The notes beneath the pieces were generated by a model. That model searched no databases. It saw nothing but the letters and a program-made list of their open reading frames with translations, and was not told the DNA's origin. Position numbers and translations under genes: made by a program. From positions 39,968,001 through 40,032,000 of the forward strand of contig NC_081826.1 of NCBI RefSeq assembly GCF_030867095.1: a DNA stretch of 64,000 nucleotides. The letters run 5' to 3'. Position 1 is the stretch's first letter; each line of letters starts with the position of its first letter. This DNA comes from Alligator mississippiensis (lineage: Eukaryota > Chordata > Crocodylia > Alligatoridae). Of this stretch, positions 1-12,570 are shown piece after piece.

Positions 1-1494
1 CAGCTTTAATTTCCATCATATGAACACTTAAAAACAGTACTAATTTGCATATTTTCTAGCTGAAAATACATTAACTATAATGAGTTTGGGACAGATATCA
101 TTCAATGAATATTGTAGAATTAAGATTGTGAACAATTTTTTGCTTTCTGAAGAGAACAGGAGATATCCTGAGTCTGTATTTTCGGGGAAAAAATATCTAG
201 CCATAACCAGCTTCCAAACTTTTTTACATAAATCAGATTTTAACCAGGATTTCCAAATAAGAACTGAAAACAGTACTGTCCTTAGCTGCACTCATAATTA
301 CTATAATCCCCAGTATCTGTTCATCCTTAGCAAATAGTATTTCTACTGGGAAACAAGAGCATGGGGTGCAGTGCGGTATAAGTGCTTCTGTCCTTAATTA
401 CTTCCTTCTAGATTTATCCACTTTTTTTTTTTTTTTAAACAGTGGGTGAAAATCAAAACCTTAGACGGTTCATCTTTCTTTTTGATACTTACACACTGTA
501 CTTTCCTATCAAAATGTGATTAGTGGAGCTAAAGCATGACTTGCTGAACACCATAAAAATTATCATGTGTCTGAAATATGAGAGCACAACGAGGATGAGA
601 GCATTCATAAATGATAATTAACTGTCATGGTTTTTTCTTCTTGATTTGTTTTCCTTTGATAAAATCTGTGATAACATTTGATGTTTTAAGACTAGTGTGA
701 AATTTTGCCCACAGTAATAAAATGGAAAATTACATCTTTTTGACAATTAGAAAAGTGATATGAAGAATTTTGTAATTCTGTTGCCTGACAGATTATCCAT
801 CTGTCAAAATGGCTGGGAGAGTGTGTGTGTGCGTGCGTGCGTGCGCGCATGTATGTCTAAAATATATATCTATAACTATCAGTTATCCTGGAAGTGGATT
901 TCTGCTATAGATAATCCGAGATCTCATTAAAATGGTGCATATCCCTCTTCCAGCCTAAATAAAAGGAGCAATTAAGCCCCTTTTTGGAGGTAGATACCTG
1001 GAACCAATAGAAGATACACCCAAGGCAAATCAGCCACATGGCAGAGCCTGAGTTGTATGATCTTGTATGGGTTGCAGCTGTGTGTGTTTGTACGAGAAGG
1101 ACAGAAAGCCACCACAAAGCAAGATGAGCAGTGGCCTTGAGAGGGAGCAGGGAAGCAGAACTCCTTGGGAAACACAAAAGACAGGTTCAGAAACTGGGAG
1201 CAAGGAAGTAGCCTGCTGCTGTTAAATTTCTGCTTGGTTCACAGAAGCAGGATTTTGTGCCCATTCTTTGTAAATAAGCAAAACATACCTGGCCACCAAA
1301 ATACACCAAAGACATATCTGCTTCCTATAACCAATTTCTTCTCCTCCTCAAAGGAAACAGTCCTGCCAAGCTAGCATGTCAAGGCAAAAATGGCAACAGT
1401 AAAAGCATGTTGTGGTAATGTTGGAGTGATGCTGTACCAATGATGGTCCAGAAAATATGCAAGAGGCAAGGGTGATATCTTCTATTTTGTGTGA
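1..1494. other. Intergenic, AT-rich, no gene seen
   Basis: Short frames only, with no codon bias or splice support. It holds a poly-T run (422-436) and the microsatellite at 821-855. Confidence 0.6.
821..855. repeat. (GT)/(GC) compound microsatellite
   Basis: GTGTGTGTGTGCGTGCGTGC followed by GTGCGCGCATGTATG; alternating purine-pyrimidine throughout, so Z-DNA-prone in principle. Confidence 0.9.
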
Positions 1495-1622
1495 TATATT
1501 TTGTTGGACCAACTATACAGCTGGGAGAGATTTTACACAAGCTTTCAGGTATTAGTTACCTTTCCTCAGGTCACCCTCAGCTTGGCTAATGTCTCTCCCA
1601 ACTATACAATTGGTTCAAAAAA
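1495..1622. mobile_element. Short palindromic interspersed repeat
   Basis: The left side TTGGACCAACTATACAGCTG matches the reverse complement of the right side (TTGAACCAATTGTATAGTTG), and both continue GGGAGAGA. The core GACAAGCTTTC-like motif and CCTTTCCTCAGG recall a repeat widespread in sauropsids. The family name is uncertain. Confidence 0.55.
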
Positions 1623-1784
1623 GAAAATCAGTATAAACACACACAACCAAATCAAATTCTCTTGTCTTTTATAGAAGTGTAAGTGAAAGCAGAATTTGAC
1701 AGAAAATATTTGTACCTCAGGCCTAACCCTACAGTCTATGTGCTTTTACCTGCGCCTAAATTTAATGTGCATTAAGGTGATTTA

Positions 1785-2093
1785 GGTGTGTCTACATGTG
1801 CTTGCGCTAAAGCGCATTAACACGGGAGTGCAGACCAATTTGGGACTAAAATTAGTCCCAAGTCAATGGACACACTGCATCAATGTGCATTAGCATGTCT
1901 ACATGTTTGCTAATGAGCCTTAGCTATTCACACGTACTTTTAATACCTGCTTTATGCAGGTATAAAATTTTAGGCTCAAATAGCTTAAAATAGCCATTTT
2001 TAAGGCATATGAAAAGTACGCGTGTGTAGACACATGTCCTTAATGTGCCTTAAGTTGTGCTGATGTACATTAAATGCGCAAGTGTAGACACCC
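1785..2093. mobile_element. MITE with GGTGTGTCTACA-type terminal inverted repeats
   Basis: Left end GGTGTGTCTACATGTGCTTG; right end in reverse complement GGGTGTCTACACTTGCGC. A second inner pair (TGTCTACATGTTTGC and its complement-like TGTGTAGACACATG) adds symmetry. Size is about 310 bp and there is no coding capacity. The superfamily is unresolved. Confidence 0.65.
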
Positions 2094-2603
2094 TATGAAC
2101 ACTCCAAATTCTTATCCATTTCAGTGAGAGGGATGAATACACACAAATTAAACAAGTGGACTTAATATGGTTTTGTTCAGTATGGATTGGCTTCTTTGCC
2201 TCTGGGAGATGGACTCCTAAATTCTGTTTCTGGCTCTGCACTGACTTACTATATAAAACGTGCTAAATTACATTCTCTCTTTCTTTAATTTTCTCATCTA
2301 TATAGCACGTATACTATTACTTACCTATCTCACAGGGGAACTGTGGGACCTAATTATTTTAAGCTGAAGAATTTTTAGATCTTCAAGACAAAAAGCATTA
2401 CAGATGCACCAAAATTATTTCTATGTAGTCAAAACTATTTTCCCCATAAATGTGGCTCTTTGGAAAGCATTGTGACTGGAAAAAAATCAGTTTTCCTTTG
2501 TAGTAAATCTGATGTATAAAGGTCATGAGGAAGACCAAAAGAGAAATAACTTCTATAACAAGCATAACTACCACCTACATACATGTATGCTCTCAGATTA
2601 GAG

Positions 2604-2780
2604 CAGTGGTGTAACTAGGGTGGGACAATCTGGGCAGCTGCCCCAGGCTCTGATTTGGGAGTGGAGGGTGTGGGGGTTAGAAACAGCTACAATGAGATTG
2701 CAATTGTGATCTCACTGCACAGGAAGCTGTCCTTTGTTTGGCAGTTGTCCCAGGTGCCTGGCCATATAATTACACTTCTG
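2604..2780. mobile_element. Non-autonomous hAT element (177 bp)
   Basis: The ends read CAGTGGTGTAACTAGGGTGG and, in reverse complement, CAGAAGTGTAATTATATGGC. They are flanked by near-identical 8-bp duplications, GATTAGAG (2596-2603) and GATTACAG (2781-2788). Ends and duplication length are diagnostic of hAT. A related copy lies at 12403-12570. Confidence 0.85.
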
Positions 2781-2807
2781 GATTACAGTTCATTAATACT
2801 AAATACT

Positions 2808-3281
2808 GGGTGCATCTACCCATGCAGTTAGTGCACATGAATATCATTCAAATGTGTGTCCAGGAGCAATTAACTCCAGAGCTTTCAGCTCCAGAATTTA
2901 TTCATATGTAGCATGTGGAGCCCAGTCAGAGGAGCCCTGGCTGGCAGGTGACCCCAGTGGTCAGCCTGCCAGCCCAAGGCTGCTCCAACCTGGCTTGATG
3001 TGCTGTGGAGGAGCTGGCTGGGGCACGAGGGTGCTACAATGCAGGGCTAGCTGGCAAACAGCCCCCATACTGAAGCACCCTTGTGCCCCAGCCAGCCAGG
3101 TCAGCATCTATACATGCTCTGCTGTGCACAAAGAGACTATGCAGCAGTAAATACAAGTCCTACCCTGCTGCAAAGTTTATTAGTTTCCTGCACCCTAATA
3201 GGGACACACATGTAGATGCTGAGACATTCACTGTGGGGCTAATTAGTCAGCTGTGTAGTAAACATGTTTTATAGATGCACC
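2808..3281. mobile_element. MITE with GGTGCATCTA-type ends
   Basis: Left end GGGTGCATCTACCCATGCAG; right end in reverse complement GGTGCATCTATAAAACATG. The interior (about 3000-3105) holds an inverted duplication around GGCTGGGGCACGAGGGTGC, shared with the copy at 33962-34691. Confidence 0.65.
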
Positions 3282-3382
3282 TGCTTTATCCAACTCATCA
3301 CCAATATATTTCACTGAAGCACATATGCTGGCATTAATATGCTTAAAAAACTACTTAAGAAATCAATCTTTAAGGCTAGCTA

Positions 3383-4520
3383 AGTACAGACATTCAAAAA
3401 CTCTGGGCCTGAATTGATTCAGTCTTTGCAGGTTAGTCTAACCAGCGTAGACTGAACAAATTTGTAAGTGAATAGACATTCACTTTTGATTCCGGAAATG
3501 CAGCCACATGCCTACAGTGGCTCAGGCTAGAAGCCAGGGCGCATTAAATGGAGCCCTCTCTTCCATTCCACAGCAGCTGCTAGGCTGGAGGGAAGCTGAC
3601 TGAGGAGGGGAGGGTCTCACTACAGACGGAAAAGCAGGCACTGTGCAGAAAGTGCGGCAGCAGTTGCGGACACATGAGCCCCTGTGGTGGGCAGCTGCTG
3701 AACTCCAGAACTGCTGGTGCCTCCAAGCCAGCCCAGGCAACTGTGGGAACAATGGATTTGTCTTGTGTGGCCAGTCTGGCTGCCAAAGTGTCTGCCTGCC
3801 ATTGCCTAGCCAGCTGCCACCCATGTGTGCCCAGCCAGGCTGTCAGACCCACAGTCAGCTGGGAAGACTCCTACACCCATGGCCTGGCCCAGATCAGCCC
3901 CACTATCCACCTGTCTTGCCCTGGGCTGAGTGGTGCTGGCTGAGGGCACTGCTGAGGGTGGGTGCAGAGGGGCTGGGCCGGGCCACAGGGGTAGGGCCCA
4001 TCCTGGCTAGCTGCAGCTCCACGACAGCTCGATCGAGCCTGGGCACAGGTAGTTGGGAACGATCTGGGTGCACAGCTCCTGTGGCCCCAGCCTGGCTGGG
4101 AAGGGTCCTGCCCCCATGACTAAGCCTGAACCACCCCTCCATGCCTGTCCTCAGCAGTGCCTGTGGGCTGGCCCAGCTCAGTCTCCCAGCTCCAGCCCTG
4201 GACAAGGCAGGCAGAGGGCAGGGCCATGCCAGCCAGCTCTGGCCATGTCCCCCACCCCTACTGCTGGAGTGATGGGGACAGGGGGGCACCCTGACAGGTG
4301 CTGCTCTGCCCCGGCCAAGCAGACCCCAACTGCAGTCCACTGGGGGGAAAGGAGAGGGAGAGTGAATAAACCCCCTCCCTGCCCCTTGGACTTAGGGGGC
4401 CATGCCAGCTGGCATCTGGCCACACCTTTGTCCCTGCTCCCACTCAAGAACAGAGGGGCAGGGCCAGCCCTGCTCTCTGGAGCAGACAGCACAGCTCAGC
4501 CAGGGCTGAAAAGCATGCTT
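3383..4520. mobile_element. Left part of a second copy of the long-TIR transposon family
   Basis: GTACAGACATTCAAAAACTC, then GCCTGAATTGATTCAGTCTT and CACATGCCTACAGTGGCTCA, match the arm of the 55.8-58.0 kb element and follow TAA. The segment 4450-4515 (CAGAGGGGCAGGGCCAGCCC) matches 56280-56335. I could not find a right arm, so the true end is unknown. Confidence 0.6.
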
Positions 4521-6650
4521 AACCAAGGAAACCACAGGTGACTGGTGCCGCCTCAATCAAGGTGGGCACATGCCCCTCAACAATAATGTCAGTGACGGTG
4601 GGGGGGTGTCTCCTGCAGCCAATCTCGCTGATGGTGGGTGGGGCTCCCCACACAGCCGATCCTGCTGACTGGGCAACTAATCGCGAGACAGCCGATCGCT
4701 GCAGCCACTTCTGAAAGTGGCTGCAGCTGCTTCTGGGAGTGCCACGGTGCTTCACTCCCTGGCCTGTGCTTGCAGGGGGGCACCAGTGTTCCTGCTTACC
4801 CCCCCTGCTCATCGCCTAAGTAGTGAATGCAGCTGGTCAGGGGGTGCACCAGGGCTCTCAGGGGATGCATGTGCACCTCTGTACACCCCCTACATGTCGC
4901 CACTGAAAGAAACCCATGGATTTTGCCATTTTGCAATGAGCTCCCTGCAGGCTGGCAGAGTTCCAGCCTGCAGGGAGTTGGGAGGGAGCAGAAGGAAGGC
5001 AGAGAGATGGGGCGTCACGTGCATGGACATGCACATGGCCCCAGGCAGCCTGCAAAGCAGTTCCAGCAGGTAAGTGAGGGAGAGGGGGATTGAGGTCCCT
5101 GTAGGGAGGGAGCTGGACAGGGTTGAGGCTGCTGTCCAGCTAAGTGGAGTTGGGGCCTGGGGCTGCAATGAGTGGCTGCGGGGCCCCAGTGGGGAGCAGG
5201 ATGGGGCTGTGGGTGGCTTGTCCAGGTGGGATGAGGAGAAGGAGAGGGAGGGCCAGGTCCCTGCTACTGTGTGCACTCTCAGGGGGCAGGGGGGACCTAC
5301 ACCACCCAGATCCATACACGGGGCAGGTGCAGGCTGCTTGCTCAAGCTTCCACTCTGCTTCCCTCCCCTGGGGCCTCCGGAGGCCATCAGGCATGACCCA
5401 GTGCAGCAGGGAAGGGCAGAGCCTCTAGGGAACTTCTTGCCACTGCTCTCCCCCCACTCCTCCTCCCCCACTGCCCTGGCAACATGCCTCCTGCACCTGC
5501 CACTGCTTTGAGGGGTCAATCCCTGCACTGCTACCCTCACTGCAGCCCTGTGTGCAGGAGGCATGTTGCCAGGGCAGTGATGGGGGAGCAGCAGTGAGGA
5601 GATCCCTGGTGGCTCCCCTGCTGCCTGCCACGCTGGGTTGTAAGGGAGGGAGGAAGTTGCAACGTGTGGTGACCAGGTAGCAGCCAGTCTGAGTACAGCC
5701 AGGGTGCACAGCATGGCCAGGGACATTGCAGCTGCAGCTGTGCAAGGCAAACTTGGCCGCAGTAAAAGCTGGAGCCAGGATCACCTGTGCGCAGCCGAGT
5801 GGAGCCTGGTGGGCACGATCTGGCATGGCAGGCAGCAGTGGAGCTGTCCGGGATCTCCTTGCCGCTGTTTCTCCCCACCCCCACTGCCCTGGCAATGTGA
5901 CTCCAGCACCTCCAGTGCCTGCCGCTGCTTTGAGGAGAATAGTCCTGCTCTGCTGCCCTCACTACAGCCCCGCATGCAGGAGGCTTGTCGCTGGAGCAGT
6001 GTGGGGTGAGCAGCGGTGAGGTGATCCGCAGCCTGCCACATCGGGTTGTGCCCACCAGGCTGGGGAGGCCCCAGGGCAGGGAAGCAGTGCAGAGTTTGCA
6101 GCGGCGAGCAGCTTCTCCGCGTGGCTCCACTGTTCGCTACCACCCTGCTTCCCTCCCTCAGGGCCTCCAAAGCATGGTGGGTATTACCTGGCATGGCAGG
6201 CAGCAGCAGAGCCACCAGGGATCCCCTCGCTGCTGATCATCCTGCGCTGCCCTGGCAATGCGCCTCCTGCACACAAAGCTGCAGTGAGGGCAGCAGCATG
6301 GGGCTGTGCACCTCAAAGCAGCAGCAGGCATAGGGGGTATGTCACCAGGACAGTGGGAGGGTCGAGCAGCAGCGAGGAGATCCCCTGCAGCTCTGCTCTT
6401 TCCTGCCACGCCGGGTCATGCCTGCCAGGCTCCAGAGGCCCTGGGAGAGGGAAGCAGGGTGGGAGCTCGAGTCCATATCCTACACCTGACCCACGTACTA
6501 GGAGTGCATGTGGTGGCAGGGAACTAGCCCCCCCGAGCCCACAGCAGGGGGGGAGTGAAGGCAGGTGGCTGCAGATCCAGGCAGCTGGGAGCCCCTTCTG
6601 GCAGGGCTGCGGGAGCAGGGGCTGTGGGTGGGGAGTGAGGGGCCTTTAAT
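4521..6650. repeat. GC-rich repeat block including an inverted-dimer array (about 5340-6470)
   Basis: The block is GC-rich but mostly CpG-poor. From about 5340 to 6470 three degenerate palindromic dimers follow each other. Forward copies are marked by CTGCCCTGGCAA (about 5476, 5888 and 6246) and inverted copies by forms of TTGCCAGGGCAG (about 5567, 5990, 6345), with GGAGATCCC-type motifs beside them. Spacing is about 412 and 358 bp. The overlapping frames (286 aa and shorter) reflect this composition and are not genes. Confidence 0.6.
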
Positions 6651-7900
6651 TTTAATCACGGATTTTGGGGTTTAAGCAGAGAATGTTTTATTTTTTTAGC
6701 AGAGATTTTTGGTATTTTTTACCAGGGAAAACCAAGCTCCCTGGTGATCACTTAAACCAGTTTATGTGTATCTTCTGTCCCAAGTCTAAATTCATCTGTA
6801 CTCCCATAGGCTAAGTTAGTAGTCATCCCATGTGTCTAATATTTGCTGTAGAGATACAGCAGTGAGACAAAAAAAATCTGTGAATGAGTGCTGAAGGATC
6901 TCTTTAGAGAAAACTGTGCTAAGGCACTGATCCTTCAAGGACTTTCATACAAACAAACTCCTACATTCCCAGAGCTTCAGCACACATGAGCAGGACTCCA
7001 GCTACATAGAGTTCCCTGACAGACTGAGGTCTAATTAAATACCATATTTTGTTCTCAAAAATTAACAGAATGGACAGGGTTTTTTTCTTCTGAGAAGGAA
7101 GAGCTTGTTCACTAAATCCTGGCTGATGGAGGAATAGCAGCTTGGGCAGATATAGGATTTCCTAAAGGGGGTGTGTCACATCACCGCTCAGGCCATGGGG
7201 ATGAGACATAGTTAGAGACCCTGGGCCAGGGTGGGATACCAGGGAGCCAGGCAGGGAGCAGATGCACAAACAGGATGACCTAAACATTGTTGCCACCACC
7301 ATCCCCAGCTAACCTGGGTGTGCGGGGAGCTCCAGAGCCACTCCTGCCCCAACTTCAGCTGGGGGCTGTGGGAAACAGCTTTGTACAGTGCCATACTCAG
7401 CCAGGGAGAGCTGCAGCATGGCACAAGTTTTTCCTTCCATCACCTGCTCACTGAGGTAGATCGCGGGGCTGGCACTGGTGCAATTGTACCCCACTTTGAT
7501 CCCTGGTCTATCCAAAGTTTAAAACCAACTGCTCACCAGTGGCAGCAGCATTTCTAGTCTCCCTCTAGGACAGAGTCATCTGACTTCATGGCTCATTATA
7601 ATCTACCTGATCCCGTCTAAACTCTTCATTCCATAGGTGTTAATGACCCTCTCTTTTAATGTTTTGTTATTCCACCAACCAAACTATCCTTTGTTCTGCA
7701 ATTCTGCTGCCTCTTAGCTGCTCCTATTAATACAGCTCCTATTTCACAGCCCTGCAGATTGAAATTATATTAATTCTTGCTTCAATCTTAAACTGAATAA
7801 TGCAGCCCTAGGCCCCTAGCAAATTAGTAAAACTTCTAGTTTATTTTTAACTGGAGAAAAATATGTGCTCTTTCATACGTGATGATGTACCTCACCATCT
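6651..7900. other. Intergenic, no gene recognised
   Basis: AT-rich at 6650-7150 with T-runs, GC-richer at 7190-7560. Frames of 60-80 codons overlap on both strands and show no domain. Confidence 0.5.
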
Positions 7901-8404
7901 GCACCCAAGGTTTCAGAATTCTAGATCCACCCATGCCCTCTCTCCCAGGTGTGGCCAGGAACAGGTACTGTATTGGAAGGAGGAACTTGTGTGCCACCAC
8001 TGCTGTACACAGATGAGTTCAGCACCCCATGCAGATGCTCCCTGCAGCCTGCTCTCAGCTTGCATCAGCACTCCCCTGGGCCTGCATCAACTGGGGACAG
8101 TGGTGGCAGCAGGGAAGCAGGTTTCTCCTAACCAGTATCTGCTCCTAGGCAGCAGGAATCATAGTGGGGGAGCAGTAGGGAGCAGGTACAGGAAGAGGAA
8201 ACCCACCCATTGCTACTGCTGTTTCCTGCCAAGCCCAGCACCCCACGTAGCTGCTCTCTGCAGCCCACAGCTGGAGTTGGGGAGAAGTGCCTGTGGAACT
8301 ACCCATGTGCCTGGGTCAGCCAGGGACACCAGTAATAGTGGCAGAAGGGGTGGGGTGGGGGGGTGACCCTATCCCCACACCCACTGGATCCACCCTTGGG
8401 TGTA
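7901..8404. repeat. Repeat-like block with TIR-like ends and an internal duplication
   Basis: The left edge GCACCCAAGG...TAGATCCACCC mirrors the right edge (rc CTACACCCAAGGGTGGATCC). Internally AGCACCCCATGCAGATGCTC and AGCACCCCACGTAGCTGCTC are two copies of one segment about 225 bp apart. A hAT-like element is possible; no clear target duplication was seen. Confidence 0.4.
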
Positions 8405-8477
8405 GCAATCCTTAGGGAAGATTGGAGGAAAGGAGGAGAAAGGATTAGATAGAATTTTTGGAAGGAACAAATGTATT

Positions 8478-8494
8478 TAAATAAATAAATAAAT
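8478..8494. repeat. (AAAT)4 microsatellite
   Basis: Four tandem AAAT units in AT-rich intergenic DNA. Confidence 0.85.
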
Positions 8495-8949
8495 GTTTAC
8501 ACACATCATGAGCTAGAAATCTCTCCTGTCAAAAATTGCTTCACTTGAAGACCACAGCCTATAATGTTTTGAAAGCAAATGAACAAGTGACCGTATCAAA
8601 TCAAGTACCTTGTCTTCTGATGTAAGGTATTAACCATTAGCACTGTTTGTTTTGATCCCATCACTTACAGGGATGCCCATATTTTCATATGGCTCGGTTG
8701 TGTAACTTCTGGCTGTCATGGACTTTGGTACTCTTATGATTCTACATCTGGGCCTATGCCCTCCTATATTCCCCCTTGCATTACACTTATGTAAATTCAG
8801 TTCCTCAGGACAGATTAGTAAGAGTAGGTGGAGCACAGTGGCAGCTGAAAAATCAAGGCACCTTCTCATGTTATTAATTTCTACATGGAAATGTTAATAT
8901 CCTGTCCTTTGACGGCATCTTTCATCTACTACTGTTCTTCTACTGTAGT

Positions 8950-9600
8950 ATCTAGGAGCCCTAGTAAGGGACCTCCAGTAGCTAACAAACAGACGGTGTC
9001 CTGGAGCACTTACAATCTAAGTATAAAGTAAGGGACAACAGCTGAATATAGACAGACAACTGGAGTAAACATGGAAATAACAACAGCACTAGCCAGAAAA
9101 ATAACAAGTGGGCTCAACTGACTAGCAAACTAACTGTTGTTGAGTTGTTTTGTATGCAAAGGAAGAATTTTAAGGAGGAATTCAAAAGAAGATAATGAGG
9201 TAGCTCTGCTGATGTTTACAGGGAACCACTCCCAAGTATTCAGGGCATCAAGGAAACAAGCATGAAAGTGCTTGCTTTAAAATGTACTAAGTGAGGGATA
9301 GAGGTTGGTTTGGTGGAGGCTGGTGTTATGAGCTGAACAAAGAATATGACTTCTCTGTACTGATTGAGAAATGATAGGTACATGAGAATAAGCTATGAGC
9401 AGCCTTGAAAACAAACACAAGTAATTTATGCTTTTGGTACTATAGGGAGCTAGGAACTGAGGAAGCTAGTAGACCCAGTCAAAGTGATGAACTAGAAAGA
9501 AGCATGTTGAATGGTTATGGTACACTTTGCAAGGCACAGAGAAGGACTTTCAGTAACTGAGATGCAAGAGGAAAAAAGCTTGGAAAAATATTAGTTGTGT
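8950..9600. repeat. Fragment resembling a widespread reptile interspersed repeat
   Basis: Phrases such as GAGCACTTACAATCTAAGTA, GAGGAATTCAAAAGAAGATA and TGATGTTTACAGGGAACC recall a long repeat common in turtles and crocodilians. I recognise the pattern but not the family name. The CR1 LINE begins 0.2 kb further on. Confidence 0.35.
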
Positions 9601-9820
9601 GTATGAATATATTGTCCTGGGTATGACTATAACCTGCATCCAGTTTGAGGGCTAGGTGGCAACATGATGGGGCTACTCATGGCAGGGTAGCTCCTATAAA
9701 ATACCACAATATTGCAACTTCCAGAGTAAGGCAAGTATAGGGCACCTCTAAACCTTAGCCCCACTGCCTGGTTGCACAAAGGCTAAGGAACATCAATCAC
9801 CCTGGCAGAAATGTGCCTTA

Positions 9821-11680
9821 TAGATTCATAGATGTTAGGGTCGGAAGGGACCTCAATAGATCATCAAGTCCGACCCCCTGCATAAGCAGGAAAGAGTGCT
9901 GGGTCTAGATGACCCCAGCTAGATACTCGTCTAATCTCCTCTTGAAGACCCCCAGGGTAGGGGAGAGCACCACCTCCCTTGGGAGCCCGTTCCAGACCTT
10001 GGCCACTCGAACTGTGAAGAAGTTCTTCCTAATGTCCAGTCTAAATCTGCTCTCTGCTAGCTTGTGGCCATTATTTCTTGTAACCCCCGGGGGCGCCTTG
10101 GTGAATAAATCCTCACCAATTCCCTTCTGTGCCCCCGTGATGAACTTATAGGCAGCCACAAGGTCGCCTCTCAACCTTCTCTTGCGGAGGCTGAAAAGGT
10201 CCAGTTTCTCTAGTCTCTCCTCGTAGGGCTTGGTCTGCAGGCCCTTGACCATACGAGTTGCCCTTCGCTGTACCCTCTCCAGGTTATCCGCATCCTTCTT
10301 GAAGTGTGGCGCCCAGAATTGCACGCAGTACTCCAACTGCGGTCTGACCAACGCCCTATAGAGGGGAAGTATCACCTCCCTGGACCTATTTGTCATGCAT
10401 CTGCTGATGCACGATAAAGTGCCATTGGCTTTTCTGATGGCTTCGTCACACTGCCGACTCATGTTCAACTTGGAGTCCACTAGGACTCCAAGATCCCTTT
10501 CCACCTCTGTGCCACCCAGCAGGTCATTCCCTAGGCTGTAGGTGTGCTGGACATTCTTCCTCCCTAGGTGCAGCACTTTGCATTTCTCCTTGTTGAACTG
10601 CATCCTGTTGTTTTCTGCCCACTTGTCCAGCCTATCCAGGTCTGCCTGTAGCTGTTCCCTGCCCTCCGGCGTGTCCACTTCTCCCCATAGCTTTGTGTCA
10701 TCTGCAAACTTGGACAGAGTACATTTCACTCCCTCGTCCAAGTCGCTGATGAAGACATTAAAGAGTATCGGTCCAAGGACCGAACCCTGCGGGACCCCAC
10801 TGCCCACACCCTTCCAGGTCGAGACCGACCCATCCACCACGACTCTTTGGGTGCGACCCTCTAGCCAATTCGCCACCCACCGGACTGTGCAGTCATCCAC
10901 ATCACAGCCTCTTAATTTGTTCACCAGTATGGGGTGGGATACCGTATCGAAGGCCTTCCTGAAGTCCAGGTATACGACATCCACCCCTCCTCCTGTGTCC
11001 AGGCGTTTCGTAACCTGGTCATAGAAAGAGACTAGGTTGGTCAGGCACGATCTGCCCGCCACAAACCCATGCTGGTTTCCCCTCAGCATAATTTGTCCTG
11101 CCGGGCTCTCACAAATGTGAGCCTTGATAATTTTTTCAAAGACTTTACCAAGGATGGAGGTGAGACTGACTGGCCTATAGTTGCCCGGGTCCTCCTTCCT
11201 CCCCTTTTTGAAAATGGGGACCACGTTAGCCCTTTTCCAGTCCTCCGGGACTTGGCCTGTGCGCCACGAGCATTCGAATATTCCCGCCAGTGGCTCTGCA
11301 ATGACGTCGGCTAGTGCCTTCAGCACCCTGGGATGGAGCCCATCCGGGCCTGCCGACTTAAAGGCATCCAGTTCTTCCAAGTGACTCTGCACCACCTCAG
11401 GATCTACACATGGAAGTCTGGCGCCTTGCTGCTGCCTCTCTACAACCCCAGTGAGAGACTTGTCGTGCCCCTCGCTTAGGAACACTGAGGCAAAGAACTC
11501 GTTGAGGAGTTCAGCCTTGTCCCCCCTATCTGTCACCAATTGCTTCTGCCCATTTAGCAGGGGTCCTACTCCTCCCTGGGCCTTCCTTTTACTCCCTATA
11601 TATCTAAAAAACAATTTCTTGTTGTCCTTTACTTGGGTTGCCATCCTCAGCTCCATGGTAGCTTTGGCTTCACTGAGGTA
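9821..11680 (-). mobile_element. CR1 LINE, 5'-truncated, with intact reverse-transcriptase frame
   Basis: A non-LTR retrotransposon on the minus strand. The 3' end carries the CR1 tail (rc of TAGATTCATAGATGTTAGGG). An uninterrupted 583-residue frame (11656-9905) holds the reverse transcriptase: NYRPVSLTSILGKVFEK near 160, YLDFRKAFD near 229-237, GVPQGSVLGPILFN near 287-300 and FADD near 317-320, followed by the CR1-type C-terminal region (PQLEYCVQFWAPHFKKD). In-frame codons Y-L-S-E-A-K-A-T precede the first Met, and similarity stops at about 11680, so the endonuclease part and 5' end are missing, as is usual for CR1. The open frame implies a recent insertion, but without its endonuclease region this copy is not autonomous. 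Confidence 0.95.
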
Positions 11681-12137
11681 TTAGGCAGTCAGCAACAGCT
11701 CTAATCTGTTGCTCTCTGGAAGAAGATGTAACCATTGAGACACTGAACATCTTGACTCAGTCTGGACTTTGGACTCTATCTCAGTGGTCTAAAGGGGTCT
11801 CGGGCAGCCTTCATGCCACTATACTCTTGCCTAGACATATGTGCCAAAGGTCTTGGTGTGATGGTCGCATAGACTTTTTGCACGTACACCATGATCCAGA
11901 GGATCAACAGTTGCCAAGCATAAATATAAGCGGATAAATGTTATGGAGAAAGAATTGGTAATATTTAGATACAACCTGGATATAATACCTGGATGTGACA
12001 CTCAAAGGGTGTGTCTATACGTCACCGTATGGCAACATTGCTATGGTGCTGTGCTTTAGTACTTCCTTCTGGAAGTACCTTATCTTACATTTGGGTAAAT
12101 ACCGTATTAGTAGTTTTGTGTTTTGGGAAAAAAGTGA

Positions 12138-12248
12138 TTAGCTGTGTTAGTCTGAAGTCAGGCAAAGAGCAGAGTACAGTAGGCCCTTGAAAACTAATTG
12201 GTTCAGAGAGGCATAAGCTTTCACAAGCAACAACCTACTTTGTCAGAT
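12138..12248. mobile_element. SINE-like interspersed repeat
   Basis: AGCTGTGTTAGTCTGAAGTC, then CCTTGAAAACTAATTGGTTC and GCATAAGCTTTCACAAGCAA, follow the layout of a short repeat seen across reptiles. The family assignment is not certain. Confidence 0.45.
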
Positions 12249-12402
12249 GGGAGGAATTACCTCTTGATAAAGTTACCCAGAGATAAGGTGTAAATGGACA
12301 AAAGAAGACCAAGGAGAAAGCCTTTGGGAATCCTTACAGAAAGGGACAAGAGAAAGATTCTCCAAAGCGTATGCTGAAGGAGCAAAGAAGAGGACTTGCA
12401 GA

Positions 12403-12570
12403 TAGCAGTGTAAAACTGTAGCTAGGTGCCTGGGGTGGCTGCCACACACAGAGGCAATGGAGACTTTTGGTTGCTGCTGCTGCTCCAATTATTATCACGT
12501 GGCTGAAATAAAAAACATTATTTTTTCCTGGGGTGGTTGCCCCTGTTGCTGCACCCTAGTTATGCCACTG
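12403..12570. mobile_element. Non-autonomous hAT element related to the 2.6 kb copy
   Basis: The right end in reverse complement is CAGTGGCATAACTAGGGTGC; the left end includes CAGTGTAAAACTGTAGCTAG. Flanks carry CTTGCAGA (12395-12402) and CTTGCAGG (12571-12578). Together these indicate a hAT copy in the purine-rich tract. Confidence 0.7.

Noticed and set aside
4890-5750. 286-codon minus frame with repeated peptide phrases
   Set aside because: It runs through the palindromic repeat array; the repeated phrases come from DNA repeats, not from a protein family.
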